A program made the translations under genes and the position numbers. From Micromonospora alfalfae (GTDB taxonomy: Bacteria; Actinomycetota; Actinomycetes; Mycobacteriales; Micromonosporaceae), in NCBI RefSeq assembly GCF_022230925.1, contig NZ_JAKKFH010000063.1:1-64000 (forward strand): a stretch of DNA of 64,000 nt, read 5' to 3'. Under the pieces are notes generated by a model. The model did not search any database. It was not told the DNA's origin and saw only the letters and a list, made by a program, of their open reading frames with translations. Of this stretch, positions 1 through 10,233 are shown piece after piece (position 1 is the stretch's first letter; every line of letters starts with the position of its first letter).

Positions 1-90
1 ACTCCGCCGTGCCAAGGCGAACGGGTCGTGAAAGAGGCGCAGATCTTGGACGGACGGCGCCCCCGGCGTACCGCAGCGACCATGGTCCAC

Positions 91-156
91 TCGACTTCAG
101 TGAAACCGCGGTATCCGACGTGGCGGGATGCCCCGACTTCCTGAAAGCCGAGTCGA
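91..156. repeat. imperfect palindrome, MITE-like or hairpin
   Basis: The left arm begins TCGACTTCAGTGAAACCGCG and the right arm ends CTGAAAGCCGAGTCGA. The two are imperfect reverse complements around a short centre near 117-124, so single strands could fold over nearly the whole 66 bases. No convincing gene covers it; the open frames crossing it run on into the GC-rich repeat. It may be a decayed miniature element or a transcript end from a gene left of the window. Confidence 0.5.
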
Positions 157-170
157 TCAACCGCGCCGGA

Positions 171-292
171 CGCGCCGAGGGCCGGACGGGCAGAGGGCCG
201 GGGCCGGACGGGCCGAGGGCCGGGGCCGGACGGGCCGAGGGCCGGGGCCGGACGGGCCGAGGGCCGGGGCCGGACGGGCCGAGGGCCGGGGC
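171..292. repeat. 22-bp GC-rich tandem repeat, about 4.5 copies
   Basis: A 22-base unit starting GAGGGCCGGGGCCGGACGGG repeats exactly at 193, 215, 237 and 259, with a partial copy from 281 and a shortened copy before 193. The unit length is not a multiple of three, so the repeat is not built as coding sequence. The stretch from 1 to 351 therefore holds only this repeat and the palindrome at 91-156; I see no supportable gene in it. Confidence 0.85.
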
Positions 293-351
293 TGGGACGC
301 GTTGGTGCCCGCGCCGGCAGAGCGGGCGCGGGCACCTGGGCACGCCTACGG

Positions 352-1488
352 TCAGCGGAGGCTGGCGAAGAACTCGCGGATGTCGGCGACCAGCACCCCG
401 GTGGCCTGGTGGGCCGCGTAGTGGCCGCCGACCTCGCCCCGGCCGTCAACGTCGGTCTCGTACGCCGTCCACCGGACGATGTTCGCGTGGTCGCGGTCGG
501 CGAAGCGGCGGATGGACTGGAAGTCGCCGGGGAACATGGCCAGCGCGGTCGGAGCGGTGGTCGGCTCGGTCGGCGCCTCGCCAGCGTGCGCGTCCTCCCA
601 GTAGAGCCGGATCGCCGAGGCGGCAGTGCCGGTGAACCAGTAGAGCGCCACGTTGGCCAGGATGAAGTCGGCGTCCAGGCTCTCGTCGAAGAGTTGGGCG
701 TTCCAGGCGAGCAGCCCCACCGGCGAGTCGACCAGGCCGAACGCCAGGGTCTGCGGCTGCTGACTGTGCACCTGGTTGAAGGAGAACTTGTTCTCGTAGA
801 ACCACTGGAGGTGCCCGAGCGCCGCCTGGTCCGTCTCGGAGAGCCCGGCGAACTCGGCCGGGTCGCCGGAGGGGAACGAGAAGAGTTGGGTGACGTGTAC
901 GCCGAGCACCCGCTCCGGATCGACCCGGCCCAACTCCGGCGCGATCATCGAGCCGGCGTCGTTGCCGATCGCGCCGTAGCTGTCGTACCCCAGGCGGTTC
1001 ATCAGCTCGGCCCAGGCGCGGGCGATGCGGAACCGGTTCCAGCCGGCGCTGCGGGTGGGGCCGGAGAAGCCGTAGCCCGGCAGCGACGGGATGACCACGT
1101 GGAACGCCGGCGCGGCCGGGTCGGTCGGCTCGGTGAGCGGGGCGATCACGTCGAGGTATTCCAGCACCGACCCGGGCCAGCCGTGGGTGAGCACCAGCGC
1201 GGTGGCGTCCGGCCGGGACGACCGGACGTGCAGGAAGTGGATCTGCTCGCCGTCGATCTCGGTGACGAACTGCGGGTGGGCGTTCAGCCGGGTCTCGACG
1301 GCCCGCCAGTCGAACTTGCCCTGCCAGTGGTCGACGAGGGTGCGTACCCGGTCGCTGCTCATCCCGTACGAGTCGCCCGCCGCGGGCAGGTCGACGGGCC
1401 AGTTGGTGCGGGCCAGCCGGGCGGCCAGGTCGTCGAGGGCGGTCTGCGGGATCTCGACGCGGAACGGGCGGATCGCGGTGTCGCTCAT
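352..1488 (-). CDS. epoxide hydrolase, alpha/beta-hydrolase fold with EHN domain
   Basis: Predicted cytoplasmic epoxide hydrolase, adding water to an epoxide to give a diol; the substrate cannot be told from sequence. The 378-residue protein begins with the EHN-type segment typical of microsomal-like epoxide hydrolases. HGWPGS (about 102-107) forms the oxyanion side, GNDAGS carries the likely nucleophile Asp177, and GGHYAA near the C-terminus supplies the probable catalytic His356. The ATG at 1488, preceded by AAGGGG, is preferred over an upstream ATG at 1533, because the longer start would run into the operator region. It is divergent from a TetR gene whose two candidate operators lie in the 85-bp spacer, so it is the probable target of that repressor. 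Confidence 0.87.
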   Translation of the reverse strand: MSDTAIRPFRVEIPQTALDDLAARLARTNWPVDLPAAGDSYGMSSDRVRTLVDHWQGKFDWRAVETRLNAHPQFVTEIDGEQIHFLHVRSSRPDATALVLTHGWPGSVLEYLDVIAPLTEPTDPAAPAFHVVIPSLPGYGFSGPTRSAGWNRFRIARAWAELMNRLGYDSYGAIGNDAGSMIAPELGRVDPERVLGVHVTQLFSFPSGDPAEFAGLSETDQAALGHLQWFYENKFSFNQVHSQQPQTLAFGLVDSPVGLLAWNAQLFDESLDADFILANVALYWFTGTAASAIRLYWEDAHAGEAPTEPTTAPTALAMFPGDFQSIRRFADRDHANIVRWTAYETDVDGRGEVGGHYAAHQATGVLVADIREFFASLR

Positions 1489-1501
1489 GAGGGAACCCCT
1501 T

Positions 1502-1557
1502 CGGAACGGAATGTTTCGTTCTGCAATCACCATAGCAGAGCGGAACGATCCGTTCCA
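1502..1557. promoter_or_regulatory. two candidate TetR operators in divergent spacer
   Basis: GGAACG-ATC-CGTTCC at 1542-1556 is a perfect dyad, widened by TAGCAG and CTGCTA on its flanks. A second dyad, GAACG at 1504-1508 and CGTTC at 1517-1521, lies closer to the hydrolase. Both sit between the divergent epoxide hydrolase and TetR genes, the usual arrangement for an autoregulated TetR-family repressor. The assignment is inferred from symmetry and position. Confidence 0.65.
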
Positions 1558-1573
1558 CTGCTAGGCTGAGGGC

Positions 1574-2218
1574 ATGTCAACGACTTCCGGCAAGACGTTG
1601 GGCGGCCGCCGCGCCCAGGCCGCCCGCAACGACGAGGTCATCCTCGAAGCCGCCCGCGCGGTCTTCCTCGACGACCCGAAGGCCCCGATCGCCGCCGTCG
1701 CGGACCGCGCGGGCGTCGGCATCAGCGCGCTCTACCGGCGCTACGCGGGCAAGGAGGACCTGCTGCGCCAGCTCTGCCACGACGGGCTGCGCCGGTACGT
1801 CGCGGAGGCTGAGGCCGCCCTCGACGAGCCGGACGACTGGGCCGCGTTCACCGGTTTCCTGGCCCGGGTGGTCGATGCCGACGTGCACTCGCTCACCGTC
1901 CACCTGGCCGGCACCTTCACTCCGACCGAGGAGATGGGCCGGGACGCGATGCGCGCCGGTGAGTTGGCCACCGCCCTGGTCGACCGGGCCCACGCCAGTG
2001 GGCGGCTGCGCCCCGACGCTGTCGTACACGACCTGGGGTTGTTGTTGGAGGCGTGCGCGGCGGTCCGCGTACCCGATCCGGAGCGGACCCGCCAACTGCG
2101 CCGCCGGCAGCTCGCGGTCCTGCTGGCCGGTCTGTCGTCGGCGTCGGGCGCGGACCCGCTGCCCGGCCCGCCTCCGGCGGCCGGCGAGTTCGACTGGCGG
2201 TGGCGGCGCCGGGAGTGA
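1574..2218 (+). CDS. TetR/AcrR-family transcriptional regulator
   Basis: A 214-residue DNA-binding regulator of the TetR family. After a short basic leader, residues about 15-65 form the typical three-helix HTH domain (AARAVFLDDPKAPIAAVADR, then a recognition helix around GISALYRRYAGKEDLL). The remaining all-helical part would bind a ligand and dimerise. The start ATG at 1574 lies just past the dyad at 1542-1556, so autorepression is likely. It is divergent from the epoxide hydrolase, which suggests the ligand is a substrate or product of that enzyme; this is inference. Confidence 0.9.
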   Translation: MSTTSGKTLGGRRAQAARNDEVILEAARAVFLDDPKAPIAAVADRAGVGISALYRRYAGKEDLLRQLCHDGLRRYVAEAEAALDEPDDWAAFTGFLARVVDADVHSLTVHLAGTFTPTEEMGRDAMRAGELATALVDRAHASGRLRPDAVVHDLGLLLEACAAVRVPDPERTRQLRRRQLAVLLAGLSSASGADPLPGPPPAAGEFDWRWRRRE

Positions 2219-2236
2219 TGGGCGTCACGCGCTAAG

Positions 2237-2257
2237 GTTGAGCGGAATACGCTCAAC
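2237..2257. promoter_or_regulatory. HAIR-type operator (HspR site) upstream of clpB
   Basis: GTTGAGC-N7-GCTCAAC is a perfect inverted repeat with a 7-base spacer. It matches the HAIR consensus CTTGAGT-N7-ACTCAAG bound by the actinobacterial heat-shock repressor HspR, except at the outermost bases. It lies 46 bases upstream of the clpB start, and clpB is an established HspR target in Streptomyces. hspR itself is not in the window. Confidence 0.8.
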
Positions 2258-2303
2258 TCTGGTTGTGTCCAACCCAGTGGACAACGCCGATCCGGGGGAG
2301 CCC

Positions 2304-4895
<2,592 letters not shown>

Positions 4896-4907
4896 TCCGT
4901 CGCACCC

Positions 4908-4940
4908 GGGCCGATCCCGCCTCGCCGGCGGGGTCGGCCC
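4908..4940 (+). terminator. rho-independent-type hairpin after clpB
   Basis: GGGCCGATCCCGCC and GGCGGGGTCGGCCC form a 14-bp stem with one T-G pair around a 5-base loop, 13 bases after the clpB stop. No U-run follows, which is usual for terminators in high-GC actinobacteria. Confidence 0.75.
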
Positions 4941-5030
4941 GACCCGTCTCTCCGCCCCCGACGGCGTCCCACCGGGACGCTCCGTAGCCGCCGTATCACC
5001 AGGCGATGATGAGTTTCTCCAGGTGCGCGG

Positions 5031-5073
5031 GGTTGTTACCGTTCCCGCCGACGCACTTGGGGAGGTGGTCGGC
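5031..5073 (+). promoter_or_regulatory. conserved leader of first DUF4178 gene
   Basis: This 43-base leader, starting GGTTGTTACCG and ending in the ribosome-binding site GGGGAGGTGG, matches the leader of the second DUF4178 gene (10192-10233) at 37 positions by my count, with one gap. The shared GGTTGTTACCG is outside any needed ribosome-binding sequence and may be a common -10 region or regulator site. Confidence 0.55.
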
Positions 5074-5700
5074 ATGAACGGTCCCGTGGCGTACCTGGTG
5101 ACGACGCTGGGGTGTCTGATCGGTGTCGCCGGGGTAGTGGTGGCGGTGGTGGCGCTGCGCAAGGGCCGTAAGGCCGCCCGGCCGGCGGCACCCGCAGACC
5201 CGTTCCGGGACACCGACAGCGACGCGCTCCGCGGCGACCCGCGCAGGCTCAAGCCCGGCGACATCGTCGAGATCCGCCGGGTGTCGTACGCGGTCCGGGG
5301 CTCGGTGCATCTGAATGAGGGCAGTTGGAGCTGGGCCGAGCACCTGCTGGACACCGTCGATGGCGACAAGCGCTGGCTCTCAGTGGAGGAGGACCCGGAC
5401 CTGGAGTTGGTGCTCTGGACCGCCGAGCCGGCCGCCACGATCACCCCGGGCGCGTCCACCCTCGACTTTGCCGGCCGCCGCTACGCCTTGGAGGAGTCCG
5501 GTCAGGCCCGCTTCACGGCCACCGGCAGCACCGGCCTCGACCCCAGCGGCACCCTTCGATACCACGACTACCGGGCCCAGGGCGGCGAACGGCTTTCCTT
5601 CGAGGCGTACGGCCAGGCCGGCTGGGAGGTCGCCCGGGGCGAGCAGTTGCACCGCGCCGACGTGATGGTGTACCCGCAGGCCGGGCCGGAGGCCAGCTGA
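5074..5700 (+). CDS. DUF4178 membrane-anchored protein
   Basis: A 208-residue protein with one N-terminal transmembrane helix (about residues 5-28), a basic stop-transfer stretch RKGRKAARP, then a soluble domain with the DUF4178 pattern: a LKPGDIVEI opening, a WSWAEHLLD segment, LELVLWTAEP, and a closing LRYHDY...LSFEAYG segment. The biochemical role of DUF4178 is not established. It heads a run of five closely spaced genes ending in an aminopropyltransferase; related domain combinations (DUF4178-like YjfK, DUF350 YjfL, a glutathionylspermidine-synthase-like ligase) occur in the E. coli yjf cluster. A membrane-linked polyamine function is therefore a reasonable inference. A paralogue lies at 10234-10812. 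Start ATG follows GGGGAGGTGG. Confidence 0.85.
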   Translation: MNGPVAYLVTTLGCLIGVAGVVVAVVALRKGRKAARPAAPADPFRDTDSDALRGDPRRLKPGDIVEIRRVSYAVRGSVHLNEGSWSWAEHLLDTVDGDKRWLSVEEDPDLELVLWTAEPAATITPGASTLDFAGRRYALEESGQARFTATGSTGLDPSGTLRYHDYRAQGGERLSFEAYGQAGWEVARGEQLHRADVMVYPQAGPEAS

Positions 5701-5701
5701 C

Positions 5702-6214
5702 GTGTTGGTGAGCCTCCACGCCCCATACGTCGACACCTGCGCCGCCGACTTGAGCCTGGCACTTGGCGGCCCGGAGCGGCCCGCGCTGCACGTCCGCGAC
5801 CTCACGCTGCCCGGGGACGTCCGGATACGGCTGCGCCTGCTCGGCGCGTCCCACCAGGTCGTGCTGGCCGAACCCGGAGGTGCGGCCGGACTCACCGAGA
5901 CGGTTGCCTGCCTGCCTGGTCGGCCGCCGCACCTGCCCGGGGCCCTGGACGACGAGGCGGGCGGCTACCGCTTCACCGCCAGCGTGCTGCGCCCCGCCGA
6001 CGGTGAGTTGCACACCCGGATCGCCGGGCTCCGCGCCGACCTGGCCGACGACCCGTACGCCCTGGTCGGAGTCTTTCCCGGTGACCCGGACGCGGTCACC
6101 GCGCTGGCCGTGCGCACCGACCTGCCGCACCGGTCGGTCGGCTGGCGGACCTGGCACGCGTACCCCCAGAGCAATGAGCTGGTCCTGACCGAGACGGTGG
6201 TGGCACTGCGATGA
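5702..6214 (+). CDS. DUF2617 family protein
   Basis: A 170-residue soluble protein that I assign to DUF2617 from its pattern (an N-terminal YVDT segment, a central HQVVLAEP, a C-terminal GWRTWHAYPQ-NELV-T segment) and its neighbours. Function unknown; no catalytic motif is obvious and there is no signal peptide or membrane helix. It starts with GTG one base after the stop of the DUF4178 gene and its stop overlaps the next start as ATGA, so it is translationally coupled in the operon. Because it is always seen here with the membrane and aminopropyltransferase genes, it is probably a cytoplasmic accessory factor of that system; this is inference. Confidence 0.75.
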   Translation: MLVSLHAPYVDTCAADLSLALGGPERPALHVRDLTLPGDVRIRLRLLGASHQVVLAEPGGAAGLTETVACLPGRPPHLPGALDDEAGGYRFTASVLRPADGELHTRIAGLRADLADDPYALVGVFPGDPDAVTALAVRTDLPHRSVGWRTWHAYPQSNELVLTETVVALR

Positions 6215-6636
6215 CGTACCGACGCTGGTTCGTGGTGGGCGCGGCGGCGGCCGTGGTCGGCGTGCTGGTCGCGACCTTCGCCCTCGTCAACGGCACCTTC
6301 TCCGCGCGCGCCTACGTGCAGGACAGGTACTCGCGAGCGGCCAGCCGGGACATCGGTCGGGAAGCGATTGCGTACACCTCGTCCAAGTCACCGACCACTG
6401 TCGCCAAGGAACTGACCGACGCGTGGAAGCCGTCCGACCGGTACGCCGACGGCAGCGGCGTCTACCTGCGCTACGACGACGACTCGGTGGTGATCCTGCC
6501 GATCGCCACCGGCTCGGTGATCCTGCTCGAGGACATGGACACCGCTCACCCCCGTTACCACTCGACCGTCGGGTCGTACTGGGGCTGGGGACGCGGCAGC
6601 AGCGTTCGGGGCGGCGGCCCCGGCGCCGGCAAGTAG
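6211..6636 (+). CDS. DUF4247 membrane-anchored protein
   Basis: A 141-residue protein with an N-terminal membrane helix (about 8-28) and an extracytoplasmic domain of about 110 residues, ending in a Gly/Ser-rich tail. The pattern VAKELTDAWKPSDR, then YLRYDDDSVVILP, then a HSTVGSYWGWGRG tail is the DUF4247 signature. The role is unknown. Its start ATG overlaps the preceding stop by four bases, and a DUF350 protein follows. Within the locus it is the clearest candidate for an externally exposed component. Confidence 0.8.
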   Translation: MTYRRWFVVGAAAAVVGVLVATFALVNGTFSARAYVQDRYSRAASRDIGREAIAYTSSKSPTTVAKELTDAWKPSDRYADGSGVYLRYDDDSVVILPIATGSVILLEDMDTAHPRYHSTVGSYWGWGRGSSVRGGGPGAGK

Positions 6637-6669
6637 CCCGACGCCTCCCCCCTTCACCTGGAGCCCACC

Positions 6670-7092
6670 GTGCAGAACCTCGTCACCGATCTGCTGGCCA
6701 CCCTCGCCTTCGGCGCGGTCGGCGTCGTCCTCATGGGCGTCGGCTACGCGCTGGTCGACCTGACCACTCCCGGCAAGCTGCACGAACTGATCTGGACCGG
6801 GCGCAACCGCAACGCGGCGCTGCTGCTCGCGTCCAACCTGCTCGGCGTCGGCACCATAGTGGTCGCGGCGATCGTCGCCAGTGACGACGACTTCGCCCTG
6901 GGGCTGGTCGGCGCGGCGGCGTACGGGATCGTCGGCCTGGTCGTCATGGCCGTGGCGTTCCTGCTGCTCGACGCGGTGACCCCGGGCCGGCTCGGCGAGC
7001 TGCTGGTCGACCCGGAGCCGCACCCCGCCGTGTGGGTGTCGGCCGTGGTGCACCTGGCCACCGGCGCGATCATCGCCGCCGCGATCCTCTGA
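6670..7092 (+). CDS. DUF350 (YjfL-type) integral membrane protein
   Basis: A 140-residue protein with four transmembrane helices arranged as two similar hairpins, each carrying a GYALVDLTTPGKL or AFLLLDAVTPGRL motif; this internal duplication and the LxDxxTPG motifs are typical of DUF350 (E. coli YjfL). DUF350 proteins are thought to act in the inner membrane near polyamine- or peptide-modifying enzymes, but no activity has been shown to my knowledge. The GTG at 6670 begins 33 bases after the DUF4247 stop. It is followed by the membrane-fused aminopropyltransferase, which supports a joint membrane complex. Confidence 0.85.
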   Translation: MQNLVTDLLATLAFGAVGVVLMGVGYALVDLTTPGKLHELIWTGRNRNAALLLASNLLGVGTIVVAAIVASDDDFALGLVGAAAYGIVGLVVMAVAFLLLDAVTPGRLGELLVDPEPHPAVWVSAVVHLATGAIIAAAIL

Positions 7093-7144
7093 TGACCGAG
7101 GGACCGCGACCGGGCGGTGCTGGCCGGCCGTACCCGGGGAAGTC

Positions 7145-8737
7145 ATGAGCACCGGGGCGCTTCCGGTGGTCGACGGCGGCACCGAGGCCCGGCCGCACTG
7201 GCGGCTGGCCCGCGCGGCGGTGCTGGTCGCTGTCTTCGTGTGCGCCGCCTGCGGGCTGGTCTACGAGCTGGCCCTGGTCGCGCTCGGCAGCTACCTGATC
7301 GGCGACACCGTCGGGCAGGCATCGATCGTGCTCGGCGTGATGGTCTTCGCGATGGGGGTCGGCGCGCTGGTCGCGAAGCCGTTGCAGCCCCGGGCCGCCG
7401 CAGCGTTCGCGGTGATCGAACTGACCCTGGCCCTGCTCGGTGGTCTGTCCGTACTCGGCCTCTACGCCGCCTTCGCCTGGCTCGACCTGTACGGCCCGGC
7501 GCTGGTCGGCACCGCCTTCGTGCTGGGACTGCTGATCGGCGCGGAGATTCCGCTGCTGATGGTGATGCTGCAGCGCATCCGCGAGCAGGCCGCCGGCAGT
7601 GCGGTGGCCGACCTGTTCGCCGCCGACTACGTCGGCGCGCTGCTCGGCGGGCTCGCCTTCCCGTTCCTGTTGATCCCCGTCTTCGGCCAGCTCAAGGGTG
7701 CCCTGGTGGTCGGCGCGGTGAATGCGGTGGCCGGCCTCGCCCTGGTCTGCACGGTGTTCCGGAGGGAGCTGAGCCGCCGCGCCCGGCTCGTCCTCGGCGC
7801 CGGCTCTGTAGTGGTCGCGCTCTGCCTGGGTTACGCCTGGGTGACCGCCGCCGACTTCGAGGTGACCGCCCGGCAGCAGCTCTACCGGGACCCCGTGGTG
7901 TACGCCGAACGCTCCCGTTACCAGGAGATCGTGCTGACCCGGTCGGTGCGGGAGGTCGGCCACGCCGACACCGACCTGCGGTTGTTCCTCAACGGTGATC
8001 TCCAGTTCAGCTCGGTCGACGAGTACCGCTACCACGAGGCGCTGGTGCATCCGGCGATGCGCGGCAGGCGCGGCGACGTACTGGTTCTCGGTGCCGGCGA
8101 CGGCCTCGCCGTCCGGGAGATCCTGCGGTACCCGGACGTCCGCCGGGTGACAGTTGTCGACCTCGACCCGGCGGTGGTGACGCTGGCCCGCACCGTGCCG
8201 CAGCTGCGAACGCTCAACGGCGGCTCGCTCGACGACCCCCGCGTACGGGTGCTGAACACTGACGCGTTCGGTTGGCTGCGTACCGCCGCCGAGCGCTTCG
8301 ACGTGGTGGTCGCCGACCTGCCCGACCCGGACGAGACGGCCACCGCCAAGCTCTACACCGTCGAGTTCTACGCGCTGATCAGGTCGGTGCTCGCCGAGCA
8401 GGGACGGCTGGTGGTGCAGTCCGGCTCGCCGTACTTCGCGCCCCGCTCCTACTGGTCGATCGATGCGTCGGTGCGGGAAGCCGGCTTCGCCACAGTGCCG
8501 TACCACGTCGACGTGCCGTCCTTCGGCGACTGGGGGTTCCTGCTCGCCGCGGCGGGAACAGTCCCGCCGGTGCTGGAACTGCCGGCCGACGCGCCCCGGC
8601 TGCGTTTCCTCGACCCGGGCGTGCTGCGGGCGGCGGCGGCCTTTCCCGCCGACCGCGCCCGTCTGAACGTGCCCCCCAGCACCCTCCTCCAACCGAGGGT
8701 CCTCGACTACGCCCGCGCGGAGTGGCGCGGCTACTGA
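7145..8737 (+). CDS. speE: membrane-fused polyamine aminopropyltransferase (spermidine synthase family)
   Basis: The 530-residue protein joins about seven N-terminal membrane helices (residues about 18-235) to a cytoplasmic spermidine-synthase domain. In the latter, EYRYHEALVHPAM, the nucleotide-binding loop LGAGDG, the acidic VVDLDP and the catalytic-loop VVADLPDPDE are all present, so transfer of an aminopropyl group from decarboxylated S-adenosylmethionine to an amine acceptor is plausible. The acceptor is unknown. Such membrane-fused forms are common in actinobacteria and may not make free spermidine. It is the last gene of the DUF4178-DUF2617-DUF4247-DUF350 run; ATG 7145 follows CGGGGAAG. 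The symbol marks the family only. Confidence 0.85.
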   Translation: MSTGALPVVDGGTEARPHWRLARAAVLVAVFVCAACGLVYELALVALGSYLIGDTVGQASIVLGVMVFAMGVGALVAKPLQPRAAAAFAVIELTLALLGGLSVLGLYAAFAWLDLYGPALVGTAFVLGLLIGAEIPLLMVMLQRIREQAAGSAVADLFAADYVGALLGGLAFPFLLIPVFGQLKGALVVGAVNAVAGLALVCTVFRRELSRRARLVLGAGSVVVALCLGYAWVTAADFEVTARQQLYRDPVVYAERSRYQEIVLTRSVREVGHADTDLRLFLNGDLQFSSVDEYRYHEALVHPAMRGRRGDVLVLGAGDGLAVREILRYPDVRRVTVVDLDPAVVTLARTVPQLRTLNGGSLDDPRVRVLNTDAFGWLRTAAERFDVVVADLPDPDETATAKLYTVEFYALIRSVLAEQGRLVVQSGSPYFAPRSYWSIDASVREAGFATVPYHVDVPSFGDWGFLLAAAGTVPPVLELPADAPRLRFLDPGVLRAAAAFPADRARLNVPPSTLLQPRVLDYARAEWRGY

Positions 8738-8849
8738 CCCCACCGCCTGGCACCTGAACAAGGCGGCTGTGTCAGGAAAGTGTCCGCTCATGGCGCAAAC
8801 CTCATGATTAACAGGGTGGAGTGGGGGCGGACGGGGAAAGGGTGGAGGC

Positions 8850-9230
8850 ATGTTTGGGATGCGGAAGGCTTGGGAGCGCGAATTGGGCGCCGCCGTCGAC
8901 GAGTTGGTGGCGGCTGACACGCTCGCCTTTGGTGGGGTGGGGATCGCGGGCACGCTGTTGCCGGTGACCGAGGCGTACCACCGGGTCGAGGCCGCCCTCA
9001 GCGACCACCCCGAGGAGGTACGCCGTCAGCTCGACAGGGTGCTGGCCGACGGCACACCCGCCGGCCGGGCGTACGCGGCCACGCTGCTGGAGCGGGTCGA
9101 CCCGGAGGCGGCTCGAGCGGCCTGGACGTCGCTGCGGGACGATCCGAGCGAGTTCACCACGTTCGTCGGCTGTGTGATGGACCGGGAAACCCTTGGCACG
9201 TACGCCAGTCGGCGGCTCGCCGCAGCATGA
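8850..9230 (+). CDS. conserved hypothetical protein, helical
   Basis: I do not recognise this 126-residue protein. It has no signal peptide, membrane helix or metal-binding motif, and its charge pattern (DHPEEVRRQLDRVL, then AATLLERVDPEAARAAW) suggests a helical-repeat fold. Codon use is normal for the window and GGTGGAGGC precedes the ATG, so it looks real. It stands alone: 112 bases separate it from the aminopropyltransferase, including a stretch CGCAAACCTCATGATTAACA that resembles a decayed half of the palindromes near 28.5 and 29.5 kb. A separate membrane-protein gene follows 70 bases later. Confidence 0.7.
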   Translation: MFGMRKAWERELGAAVDELVAADTLAFGGVGIAGTLLPVTEAYHRVEAALSDHPEEVRRQLDRVLADGTPAGRAYAATLLERVDPEAARAAWTSLRDDPSEFTTFVGCVMDRETLGTYASRRLAAA

Positions 9231-9299
9231 TCCATTCGCCGGTCGGTGCTGCCCGATTGGTGCTGCCGGTCGCGGACGACGCGCCGTACGTTGCGAGCC

Positions 9300-10151
9300 A
9301 TGAGCCCGCCCGCCACCGCGCCGCGTCCGCCCCGCCCGATCACCGTGACCGTCGCCTTCTGGCTGCAACTGGCAGTGGTGCTGGTGCTGCTCGGCCTGGC
9401 CGCGCTGACGGTGGCCGAGGCGGTGCACTTCGACGGCCAGATCGACCGCGCGGTACGGCTGGTGCCGGACGCCGACCCGGACGAGGTGGCTGGCGAGCGG
9501 CAGGGCAACGTCGCGATGACGCTGGTCCTCGGCGTGCCGGCGGTGTTGCTCGCGGTCTGGCTGGCGGCCACCGCCGTCCCGGTCCGGCGGGGCGTCAACG
9601 TCGCACGGGTCCTGGTCTTCGTGGCCAGTGGCGGGCAGTTGCTGGTCTGCTTCGCGCAGTGCTGTTCCGGAGGGTTTCTCGTGCCGGCGCTGACCATGCC
9701 GGACATCGGCGACGAGCCGTCACCGGACTGGGACGAGTGGGAGACCTCGACGTTCTTCGACACGCTCTACTCCGGCACCGATCCCTGGGACGACCTGTTC
9801 TTCCCCGCGGCCGGGCTGGGTGTGCTCACCGTTCTGGCCCTCTCCGCAACAGTGGTCCTGCTACTGGCCCTGCCGCCGGCGAACCGCTGGTTCGTGCCGC
9901 CCACCGAGAACGAGGCGTTGCCCGGCCCGGCCTGGGTGATGCCAGTCCCCGCCTACGCCCCTACCGGTTACGGATACCCGACAGCTCCGCTCGTGCCGGG
10001 CTTCCTGCCGCCGAACCAGCCGCTCCCACCCGGCTACCTGATCTGCCCCGACCCGGCCGCGCACCTGACGCCGGGAGCGCCGGGCACCTCACCAGGGCCG
10101 ACCGGACCGCCGGTGGCCCCTCCGGACGACCTGCCCGACCACCTTCGCTAG
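9300..10151 (+). CDS. four-helix membrane protein with Pro-rich tail (paralogue A)
   Basis: A 283-residue membrane protein of unknown function. Four hydrophobic helices (about 15-38, 75-97, 103-125 and 172-195) are followed by LPPANRWFVPP and a Pro/Gly/Tyr-rich cytoplasmic tail. The same architecture and the LP-x-ANxxF motif just after helix four recur in the genes at 10915 and 11752, so the three are paralogues. An acidic loop between helices three and four (DIGDEPSPDWDEWE) is specific to this copy. The ATG at 9300 is chosen because the sequence before it lacks hydrophobic or family-like content; there is no good ribosome-binding site, so a leaderless transcript is possible. Confidence 0.75.
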   Translation: MSPPATAPRPPRPITVTVAFWLQLAVVLVLLGLAALTVAEAVHFDGQIDRAVRLVPDADPDEVAGERQGNVAMTLVLGVPAVLLAVWLAATAVPVRRGVNVARVLVFVASGGQLLVCFAQCCSGGFLVPALTMPDIGDEPSPDWDEWETSTFFDTLYSGTDPWDDLFFPAAGLGVLTVLALSATVVLLLALPPANRWFVPPTENEALPGPAWVMPVPAYAPTGYGYPTAPLVPGFLPPNQPLPPGYLICPDPAAHLTPGAPGTSPGPTGPPVAPPDDLPDHLR

Positions 10152-10191
10152 CTGAGCTGTCGGCCACAGCAAGGGCCTTCCTGGTGCCGAG

Positions 10192-10233
10192 GGTTGTTAC
10201 CGTCTGCGCCGACGTACCTGGGGAGGTGGTCGC
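10192..10233 (+). promoter_or_regulatory. conserved leader of second DUF4178 gene
   Basis: The leader repeats that of the first DUF4178 gene (5031-5073): GGTTGTTACCG, then GCCGACG, then GGGGAGGTGGTCG directly before ATG. Conservation over non-coding sequence implies duplication of gene plus promoter and probably shared control. Confidence 0.55.

Noticed and set aside
193..292. CRISPR array
   Set aside because: The repeats are head-to-tail with no spacers, and no cas genes are present.
9..635. Long Arg/Gly/Pro-rich reading frame across the window start
   Set aside because: It runs through the 22-bp repeat and antisense to the epoxide hydrolase; composition is that of a random GC-rich frame with no domain.
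409..1569. 386-residue plus-strand frame opposite the epoxide hydrolase
   Set aside because: Translation is Arg/Val/Gly-rich shadow of a well-supported gene on the other strand with all catalytic motifs.
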